A stretch of DNA of 8,864 nt from an uncultured delta proteobacterium. GTDB lineage: Bacteria; Myxococcota_A; Polyangia; Polyangiales; Polyangiaceae. The DNA lies in NCBI GenBank assembly GCA_903893335.1, contig CAITLX010000447.1:1-8864 (forward strand). The letters are read 5' to 3'. The position numbers were made by a program, and so were the translations under genes. How positions within the stretch are numbered: the stretch's first letter is position 1; each line of letters begins with the position of its first letter. Below, one piece after another: positions 1 to 5,524 of the stretch. Under the pieces are notes generated by a model. The model saw nothing but the letters and a program-made list of their open reading frames with translations, ran no database searches and was not told the origin of the DNA.

Positions 1-1094
1 AGGAAGGTCGGGTCGGCGTTGTAGTAGAGCGCGATGAACGCCAGCAGCATGAAGACGGAGCCGGCCAGCGTGTAGAGGAAGAACTTGATGGCCGCGTACT
101 CCTTGCGCGGCCCGCCCCAGACGCCGATGAGGAAGTACATCGGCAGGAGCATCACCTCCCAGAACACGTAGAACAGGAAGAGGTCGAGCGAGACGAACAC
201 GCCCATCATCCCGGTGACGAGCAGGCAGTACATCGCGAAGTAGCCGGTGAGCTGCTTGGTCACCGAGAAGCTCGCGAGGACGCCGACGAACGAGATGAGC
301 GCCGTGAGCAGCACCATCGAGATGGAGATGCCGTCGATGCCGACGAAGTACTCGACCGACAGCGAGCGGACCCACACGGCGCGCTCGATGAACTGGTAGC
401 CGTCGTTGCCGTCGGCCTTGCCGATGGTCTTGTCGAACACGACGTAGAGCCAGCCGGCGAGCGCGAGGTTGGCGCCCATCAGGCCGAGGGTCACCCAGCG
501 CAGGTGCTCGGGCTTCTTGTAGCCGACGAGGTGGGCGCCGAAGGAGATGAGCACGCCGAGCAGCGGCAGGAACGTGAGCCAGGTGAGGATGTGGCCGGCG
601 AACAGGCCGCTGGCGCGCGGCGCCTGGGCGTGGATGCCGATGGCGGCCGGGTGGTGGTCCTTGGTGCTCGACTCGACGACGACGTGGCCGACGAGCTGAC
701 GCAGCCGCCCGCCGTCGCTCGCCCAGCGCACGCGCACGGTGCGCTTCGCGCCCGGGGCGAGCTTCGCGCTCGTCTTGCCGTCGTCGAACGTGGCCTCGAC
801 GCCCGCGGGCAGGCGGGGGTCGGACGCGCTCGTGCGCGGCGTGACGCGCGTGACCTCGAGGTCGCCGTCGCCGTCGTTGACGACCTCGAACTGCCCGGCG
901 TAGCCGCTGCCGCTCGGGGCGAGCTCGACGGTGCCGCCCGTGTCGCTGGCGAGGCGCAGCTGCCCGGAGGCGCGCGCGGCGAAGGGAGCCGACGGCTCGA
1001 ACGCCCACGCGGCGCGCGGCGCAGCGAGGACGAGGACCGCGAGGGCCGCGAAAAGCGCGGCGGCGGTCGCGAGGACGTGTCGCGGTGTCTTCAT
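1..1094 (-). CDS. nuoM: NADH-quinone oxidoreductase subunit M with an extra N-terminal periplasmic domain (partial, 3' end outside window)
   Basis: Antiporter-like proton-pumping subunit of complex I in the inner membrane. The 364 visible residues fall in two parts. Residues 1-31 look like a signal peptide (K2, R5, long Ala/Leu/Val core, AWA before F32), and residues 45-157 read as a beta-sandwich domain. The normal NuoM begins near residue 167 (GHILTWLTFLPLLG) and continues through IDGISISMVLL (253-263) to FWEVMLLPMYFLIGVWG (311-327). E313 matches the essential E144 of E. coli NuoM, an offset of about 169 residues; TM7 onward is missing. The start is uncertain: ATG at 1094 opens the signal-like segment, but an in-frame GTG at 1160 overlaps the nuoL stop as GTGA and would add 22 residues. 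Last visible gene of the J-K-L-M run. Identity as NuoM is secure; the extension's function is unknown. Confidence 0.96.
   Translation of the reverse strand, partial: MKTPRHVLATAAALFAALAVLVLAAPRAAWAFEPSAPFAARASGQLRLASDTGGTVELAPSGSGYAGQFEVVNDGDGDLEVTRVTPRTSASDPRLPAGVEATFDDGKTSAKLAPGAKRTVRVRWASDGGRLRQLVGHVVVESSTKDHHPAAIGIHAQAPRASGLFAGHILTWLTFLPLLGVLISFGAHLVGYKKPEHLRWVTLGLMGANLALAGWLYVVFDKTIGKADGNDGYQFIERAVWVRSLSVEYFVGIDGISISMVLLTALISFVGVLASFSVTKQLTGYFAMYCLLVTGMMGVFVSLDLFLFYVFWEVMLLPMYFLIGVWGGPRKEYAAIKFFLYTLAGSVFMLLAFIALYYNADPTF
600..1001 (-). other. Extra periplasmic Ig-like (ASH/DUF1573-like) domain at the NuoM N terminus
   Basis: Encodes NuoM residues 32-165, which have no counterpart in ordinary NuoM. 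The pattern is that of an Ig-fold 'choice-of-anchor' domain: a strand GQFEVVNDGDGDLEVTRV (68-84, the 'N-x-G-x-x-x-L-x-V' signature), then LAPGAKRTVRVRW (112-124, the 'L-x-P-G' plus alternating hydrophobic strand), then GHVVVESS (136-143) and AIGIHAQ (151-157). It follows a signal-like helix and precedes the first conserved NuoM helix, whose N terminus is periplasmic in known complex I structures, so the domain should be periplasmic. If the leader is not cleaved it would act as an extra membrane helix and could change the topology. The fold assignment is by pattern only. Confidence 0.7.
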
Positions 1095-1156
1095 GACGAG
1101 TTCTCGTTTCACGCGCAGCAGAGTCGGGCCGTCGAGGCCGGGGCGGAGCCCCGTGC

Positions 1157-3733
1157 TCACCGGCCGAGGAAGTAACCGAGGCAGGCGAAGAAGAGGACGC
1201 CTCCGACGAGGCCGTAGAGGTAGGACTGGATGCGCCCCGTCTGCACGGTGCGCAGCCGCTCGCCGGCGGCGAAGGTGCGGTCGGCGACGAAGTTGACCGC
1301 GCCGTCGACGAGGTGGTGATCGATGGCGCCGCTCGTCCACGCGGCGGCGCGACCGACCACGCCGGCGCCGTTGACGATGCCGTCGATGGCCCACTTGTCG
1401 AGGTCGGCGAGCACCAGGCGCAGCTTGAGGATGGGGCCGATGATGGCGGCGCCGTAGGCCTCGTCGACCCAGTACTTGTGCTGGATGGCGTCGAAGAGCG
1501 GGAGGCCCTCCTCGCGCGCGGCCCAGTCGGCCGGGCGCCCCGCGCCGTAGCGCTTCTTGGCCAGCGCCCACGAGGCGATGGCGAGGCCGACCGAGAGCGC
1601 CATGAGCGCGTACTCGAGGCCGAGCCCACCCTCGCGGAACGACACGACCGCGTGCTGGAGCACGGGCGAGAGCCACTCCTCGAGCATCGGCTCGCCGTGG
1701 CCGCCGAGCAGGTGCGTCGAGAAGCCGAACAGCACGCCGGCGACCGTCGAGAGCGCCGCGAGCACGACGAGCACCCAGGTGATGGCCGCGGGCGACTCGT
1801 GCACCTCGGTGGCGATCTTCGGCAGCGCGTGCTCCCCCTCGAACGTGAGGTAGTAGCTGCGCCACATGTAGAACGAGGTGCACGCCGCGGCCGCGAGGCC
1901 GATCGCGTAGATGAGCGCGCCGGGCACCAGCGCGATGTTCTCGGTGGTGAACGCGCGCCAGAGGATCTCGTCCTTGGACCAGAAGCCGGCGAACAGCGGG
2001 AACGGCGCCGCGGTGATGGCGAGGCACGCCACGAAGTAGGTGCGCGAGGTGATGGGCATCACGCGCTTGAGGCCGCCCATCTTGCGCATGTCCTGGGCCG
2101 CGGCCTCGCCGTGCACGACCGCGTGCATGCCGTGGATGACCGAGCCCGAGCCGAGGAAGAGGCACGCCTTGAAGAACGCGTGCGTCATGAGGTGGAAGAC
2201 GCCTGCCCAGTACGCGCCGACGCCGACGCCGATGAACATGAAGCCGAGCTGGCTGACGGTGCTGTAGGCGAGCACCTTCTTGATGTCGTACTGGTAGAGG
2301 CCGATGGTGGCGGCGAACAGCGCGGTGAGCGCGCCGACCAGCGCGACGACGCCGCTGGCCACGGGGCTCAGCGCGAACAGCCACGACAGCCGCGCGATCA
2401 TGTAGACGCCGGCGGTGACCATCGTGGCGGCGTGGATGAGCGCGCTGACGGGCGTGGGGCCCGCCATCGCGTCGGGCAGCCAGACGAACAGCGGGATCTG
2501 CGCGCTCTTGCCGGTGGCGCCGAGGAAGAGGCAGAGGCACGCGAGGGTGATGACGCCGACGCCGCCCCACGCCTTCTTGCTCTGCAGGCCCTCGCGCACC
2601 GTGTGGTGGCCGGCCGCGTCGCGCACGACGAGCTGATCGTGCAGGCTGCGGAAGCTGAGCGCAGGGCCGATGAGCGAGACCATCGTCTCGCCGCCTGCCT
2701 CGACCGAGAAGCTGGGGATCTCGAGGTCGTCGGTGCCGCCGCCCGGCACGACGCGCAGCGTGTGGCGCCCGGCGTGCAGCGATTTGCCCGTGAGCGGCGA
2801 GATGCCGGCGAGCGCGCCGTCGACGTAGACCTTCGCGCCGGGCAGCACGGTGAAGTCGAACGTGCCGTTGCCCTGCGGGTGCGCCGCCTTGGCGTGGTGA
2901 CCGACCGCGTCGTCGCCGTCGGCGTCGTGCGCCTTCGCCGTGACCGCGCCGTGCTCCCCGCCCGCCTCGTGGCCGCCGTGCTCCGCTTCACCCGACTCGA
3001 CCGCGACGGCCGCGAGGCGCGGGAGGTTGTCGGGCTGGTACGAGCCACCCTCGAGCCAGGCGCCGCCGAGCGCCCAGAAGAGGAGCATGAGGCCGGTGAC
3101 GAAGCCCCAGTCGCCCACGCGGTTGGTGACGAACGCCTTCATGCCGGCGCTGGCCTTGGCGTAGTCGTCGTACCAGAAGCCGATGAGCAGGTAGCTGCAG
3201 AGGCCGACGCCCTCCCAGCCGAAGAACATGACCATGAACCCGTCTCCGAGCACCAGGAGGAGCATCGAGAAGACGAAGAGGTTCAGGTACGCGAAGAAGC
3301 GCCAGTAGGCGCCGTCGTGGTGCATGTACGCGGCGGCGTACACATGGATGAGGGTGCCGACGCCCGTGATGATGAGGATCATCACCGACGAGAGCGGGTC
3401 GAGCGCGAAGTCGAAGCCGAAGTCGACCGAGCCGATGCGGACCATCTCCCACGCGTGGCAGAAGAGGAACCGATGCGCCTCGGGCAGCGCGAGCAGCTTG
3501 GCGACGTGCCAGAGCGACAGCGCGAAGGCGGCGAGCATCGCGCCGACGGCGACGAGGGTGACGCCCAGGCTCCCGATGTGCAGCTTGTGCGCGAGGTCGT
3601 GACCGAAGTGCGATTTCTGCAGCCGTCTGCCGAAAATGGCGTTCGTCACGCTCCCGAGGAGCGGCAAGAGTGCGATGAGCCAGAGCGTCGTCGAGAGCTC
3701 GACGTGCTGAACCGGACCGGTGAATTCGGGCAT
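1157..3733 (-). CDS. nuoL: NADH-quinone oxidoreductase subunit L with a PEGA-containing insertion
   Basis: Distal antiporter-like proton-pumping subunit of complex I, carrying the long lateral helix. At 858 residues it is about 245 longer than the E. coli protein. Conserved parts are clear: GWEGVGLCSYLLIGF (172-186, E174 = E. coli E144), GATGKSAQIPLFVWLPDAMAG (K409 = K229), HLMTHAFFKA (K522 = K342), and GFWSKDEIL (K587 = K399). The C-terminal region (about 745-858) fits the lateral helix and last TM. The extra length is mostly an insertion between TM6 (ending near 224) and the LSFRSL element (359-364) before TM7. The start is ATG, 23 bases after the nuoK stop, with only a weak ribosome site; the stop overlaps a possible GTG start of nuoM. 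All key proton-channel residues are present, so the protein should be active. Confidence 0.98.
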   Translation of the reverse strand: MPEFTGPVQHVELSTTLWLIALLPLLGSVTNAIFGRRLQKSHFGHDLAHKLHIGSLGVTLVAVGAMLAAFALSLWHVAKLLALPEAHRFLFCHAWEMVRIGSVDFGFDFALDPLSSVMILIITGVGTLIHVYAAAYMHHDGAYWRFFAYLNLFVFSMLLLVLGDGFMVMFFGWEGVGLCSYLLIGFWYDDYAKASAGMKAFVTNRVGDWGFVTGLMLLFWALGGAWLEGGSYQPDNLPRLAAVAVESGEAEHGGHEAGGEHGAVTAKAHDADGDDAVGHHAKAAHPQGNGTFDFTVLPGAKVYVDGALAGISPLTGKSLHAGRHTLRVVPGGGTDDLEIPSFSVEAGGETMVSLIGPALSFRSLHDQLVVRDAAGHHTVREGLQSKKAWGGVGVITLACLCLFLGATGKSAQIPLFVWLPDAMAGPTPVSALIHAATMVTAGVYMIARLSWLFALSPVASGVVALVGALTALFAATIGLYQYDIKKVLAYSTVSQLGFMFIGVGVGAYWAGVFHLMTHAFFKACLFLGSGSVIHGMHAVVHGEAAAQDMRKMGGLKRVMPITSRTYFVACLAITAAPFPLFAGFWSKDEILWRAFTTENIALVPGALIYAIGLAAAACTSFYMWRSYYLTFEGEHALPKIATEVHESPAAITWVLVVLAALSTVAGVLFGFSTHLLGGHGEPMLEEWLSPVLQHAVVSFREGGLGLEYALMALSVGLAIASWALAKKRYGAGRPADWAAREEGLPLFDAIQHKYWVDEAYGAAIIGPILKLRLVLADLDKWAIDGIVNGAGVVGRAAAWTSGAIDHHLVDGAVNFVADRTFAAGERLRTVQTGRIQSYLYGLVGGVLFFACLGYFLGR
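2663..3058 (-). other. Insertion in NuoL: histidine-rich linker plus PEGA-like domain
   Basis: Covers NuoL residues 226-357, absent from standard NuoL. Residues 247-287 form a polar, low-complexity linker with seven His (252, 255, 261, 269, 279, 280, 285) among Glu, Asp, Gly and Ala. Residues 293-355 match the PEGA pattern: LPGAKVYVDGALAGISPL, then LHAGRHTLRVV, then FSVEAGGETMVSL, i.e. P-G-A-x-V-x-V-D-G-x-x-x-G-x-(S/T)-P, x-x-x-G-x-H-x-L-x-V, and the closing x-V-x-A-G-x-x strand. The TM6-TM7 loop of NuoL faces the periplasm in known structures, which suits PEGA, generally found in extracytoplasmic or surface proteins. The reading frame is continuous into both flanking helices, so this is an in-frame domain insertion, not a separate gene. 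Confidence 0.82.
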
Positions 3734-3756
3734 GTGACTCGGCGGGCTGCCCCGCG

Positions 3757-4065
3757 TCAGTTCTTCAGATCGGTGAGCCTGTCGGCCAGGATGCTCCGGT
3801 GCCCCCTGTACACCTGCAAGACGATGGCCAGCGCGATGGCGACCTCGCTCGCAGCGAGCGTGATGATGAAGATGGTGAACACCTGGCCCGCGGCGCCGCC
3901 GGCGACGAAGTGCTCGAACGCGATGAAGTTGAGCGCCGCGGCGTTGAGCAGCAGCTCGACGCCGAGCAGGATGCCCACGGTGTTGCGCCGCGTCATGACC
4001 GTCAGCAGGCCGAGGCCGAAGAGCACCGCCGAGACGGTCAGGTAGTGGACGAGCCCGAGGTGCAT
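3757..4065 (-). CDS. nuoK: NADH-quinone oxidoreductase subunit K
   Basis: Small three-helix membrane subunit of complex I (ND4L homologue) that helps link quinone reduction to proton pumping. It has 102 residues, against 100 in E. coli. The two membrane glutamates are present: E37 in GVELLLNAAALNFIAF and E74 in AASEVAIALAIVLQ, equivalent to E. coli E36 and E72; TRRN (25-28) matches the conserved loop after TM1. The ATG at 4065 is chosen over an upstream reading-frame extension because it gives the family length, shares one base with the nuoJ stop (TGATG, coupled translation) and has a strong ribosome site inside the end of nuoJ. nuoL follows 23 bases downstream. Confidence 0.98.
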   Translation of the reverse strand: MHLGLVHYLTVSAVLFGLGLLTVMTRRNTVGILLGVELLLNAAALNFIAFEHFVAGGAAGQVFTIFIITLAASEVAIALAIVLQVYRGHRSILADRLTDLKN

Positions 4066-4583
4066 CACGCCTTCTCCCAGTTGCGCTTGACCGCGCGGCG
4101 CGCGAGCACGACCGCGCCGATCATGGCGGCCAGCAGCAGGATGGAGCCGAGCTCGAACGGCAGCAGGTAGTCGCCGAGCAGCGCGTGACCGAGCTTCGCG
4201 GTCGACGGCATGGGCGCGCGCGGCGTCTCGGGCCACGCCGTCGTGGTCGCGACCTTGCCGAGCACCAGCAGCAGCGCGGCGACGAGCGCGACGCCGACCG
4301 GCAGGCCCGTCGAGGTGTTCGACGTGCGGACGTCCTCGATGCGCGCGGTGAGCATGACCGCGAACAGGATGAGGGTGAGCGTCCCGCCGACGTAGACGAG
4401 CACCTGCACGGCGGCCAGGAAGTCGGCCGAGAGCTGCACGTACAGGCCGGCGATGCCCAGGAAGCACCCGAGCAGCGCGACGGTCGCGTGGATGATGTTG
4501 CGGGAGAACGCGACCACGGCGCCGGACACGAGCGTCAGCGCTGCGAGCGCGAAAAACGAGACGAGCGTCAGATCTACGGCCAT
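4065..4583 (-). CDS. nuoJ: NADH-quinone oxidoreductase subunit J
   Basis: Membrane subunit of complex I (ND6 homologue) with five predicted helices; TM3 carries the pi-bulge that rearranges during turnover. The protein has 172 residues, close to the 184 of E. coli. Family signatures are the FSRNIIHATVALLGCFLGIAGLY stretch (26-48, TM2) and LVYVGGTLTLILFAVML (62-78, the Gly-rich TM3). The last helix (about 144-162, ELGSILLLAAMIGAVVLA) is followed by a basic end (RRAVKRNWEKA). The start is ATG, the first codon giving a complete TM1; there is no strong ribosome site. nuoJ is the promoter-proximal gene of the J-K-L-M run because the next gene upstream is on the other strand, so a promoter should lie in the preceding 92 bases. 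Confidence 0.97.
   Translation of the reverse strand: MAVDLTLVSFFALAALTLVSGAVVAFSRNIIHATVALLGCFLGIAGLYVQLSADFLAAVQVLVYVGGTLTLILFAVMLTARIEDVRTSNTSTGLPVGVALVAALLLVLGKVATTTAWPETPRAPMPSTAKLGHALLGDYLLPFELGSILLLAAMIGAVVLARRAVKRNWEKA
4070..4078 (-). promoter_or_regulatory. Shine-Dalgarno site of nuoK
   Basis: On the minus strand this reads GGGAGAAGG, with the last G four bases before the nuoK ATG, inside the last codons of nuoJ. It is the clearest ribosome binding site in the window and fixes the nuoK start at the TGATG overlap. Confidence 0.75.
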
Positions 4584-4675
4584 CGGAGCGGCGCGAAGCT
4601 AGCGCGATGCGGCGTGCAGGGCCAGCATTGCGCGCAGGCCCCCGCGCTTGACGAAAGGTACCGTTCGCGCGTCCC
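4584..4675. promoter_or_regulatory. Divergent intergenic region between nuoJ and the cysteine-rich lipoprotein gene
   Basis: This 92-base gap separates two divergent genes and must hold the promoter of each unless transcription enters from further away. Visible elements are an 8-base palindrome TGCGCGCA (4629-4636) enclosed by the inverted repeat GGGCC (4619-4623) and GGCCC (4637-4641), and a TTGACG (4648-4653) that resembles a -35 box on the plus strand. No acceptable -10 box follows at the right distance. Assignment as a promoter region rests on gene arrangement, not on a recognised motif. Confidence 0.5.
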
Positions 4676-5470
4676 ATGAAGAGTACGATGCCGGGTTCAC
4701 ACCGCTCTTGGGTTGGTTGCCTCGCGCTGCTCGCGAGCTTCGTCGCGGCGGGGTGTTCGTCCGACGAGGCGACGAGCGCGACGCTCGCGTCGCTCTCGCA
4801 GGGGTGCAACATCAACAGCGAGTGCGCGTCGCCGCTGGTGTGCGCGTTCCGCCGCTGCCACGTCGCCTGCCAGGAGACGCGCGACTGCAAGAGCGTCGAC
4901 CCGAAGGCGCGGTGCGTCGAGGCCGACAAGCCGCTGCACGTCTGCCAGCTCGATGCCGAGTCGAAGTGCGTGCACAACAGCGACTGCTCGGGCACCGCGG
5001 TGTGCGCGCGCGACGGCCAGTGCCGCGACGCGTGCGCCGCCGATCGCGACTGCCTCAACGCGCAGAAGTGCGTCTCGGGCAGCTGCGCCGAGACCGCGGA
5101 GCTGGTCGACGGCGGCTTGCCGGGCGAGCTCGACGCCGGCTCCGAGACGACCGGCCAGACGTGCGCGTACGACTCGGACTGCACCGCGCCGCTCGTCTGC
5201 CGCGACGGGGCGTGCTCGTACGCGTGCCTCGCGGACGTCGACTGCGCGGCGGGGCAGCGGTGCGACGACCACCGCTGCGTCGTGCCCGCGTGCGGCATGG
5301 CCGACCGCACCGTGCCCTCCGGCGTCGCGTGCCAGTACAGCTCCGAGTGCGTCGGCGTGGCCGCCATCCCGCTCGTGTGCCGCGGCGGGTTCTGCATGTG
5401 CGAGTGCCTCGGCGACGTCGACTGCGCCGACGGCTTCGCGTGCCTCGACCACGCCTGCAAGAGCCCCTGA
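4676..5470 (+). CDS. Cysteine-rich repeat lipoprotein, function unknown
   Basis: A 264-residue probable outer-membrane lipoprotein. Residues 1-27 are a lipoprotein signal peptide with basic R10, a hydrophobic core and lipobox VAAGC (C27); Ser at +2 suggests the outer membrane. The mature part has four modules of eight cysteines each: C44-C90, C98-C137, C163-C201 and C219-C261. The basic spacing is C-x5-C-x5-C-x4/5-C-x3-C-x5-C-x5-C-x4-C, with phrases such as SDCTAPLVCRDGAC and DVDCADGFACLDHAC. Two further cysteines (206 and 242) fall outside this pattern. A Gly/Asp/Glu-rich linker (about 142-161) separates modules 2 and 3. Such secreted Cys-module proteins are abundant in myxobacteria and are usually of unknown role. 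The start could also be ATG at 4688, which has a GAAGAG upstream and keeps a valid signal peptide. The gene is divergent from nuoJ and lies 54 bases before the glycosyltransferase gene. Confidence 0.9.
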   Translation: MKSTMPGSHRSWVGCLALLASFVAAGCSSDEATSATLASLSQGCNINSECASPLVCAFRRCHVACQETRDCKSVDPKARCVEADKPLHVCQLDAESKCVHNSDCSGTAVCARDGQCRDACAADRDCLNAQKCVSGSCAETAELVDGGLPGELDAGSETTGQTCAYDSDCTAPLVCRDGACSYACLADVDCAAGQRCDDHRCVVPACGMADRTVPSGVACQYSSECVGVAAIPLVCRGGFCMCECLGDVDCADGFACLDHACKSP

Positions 5471-5524
5471 GGCGTCGCGCCCCGCGTTGGCCGGCACCGC
5501 GGAGCGTGGTACACGGCGCGCACG

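Noticed and set aside
504..1175. A 223-codon plus-strand open frame opposite the 5' part of nuoM
   Set aside because: The minus strand here encodes the leader, beta domain and first NuoM helices in one continuous frame; the plus-strand product is low complexity.
2873..2995. The NuoL His-rich stretch as a frameshifted or non-coding segment
   Set aside because: The frame runs unbroken from TM6 through the linker and PEGA-like domain into TM7, and the frame is correct on both sides.
1313..4045. A 910-codon open frame on the plus strand, antisense to nuoL and nuoK
   Set aside because: It mirrors the coding frame of a GC-rich gene; its translation is Arg/Glu/Ala/Asp/His-rich low complexity with no domain, while the minus strand encodes clear NuoL and NuoK.
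4619..4641. Inverted repeat with inner palindrome TGCGCGCA as an operator
   Set aside because: Short GC-only palindromes occur often by chance at this base composition and the motif matches no regulator site I know; kept only as a note on the intergenic region.
4648..4653. TTGACG as the -35 box of a promoter for the Cys-rich lipoprotein gene
   Set aside because: At 16-18 bases downstream there is only GC-rich sequence running into the start codon and no -10-like hexamer.
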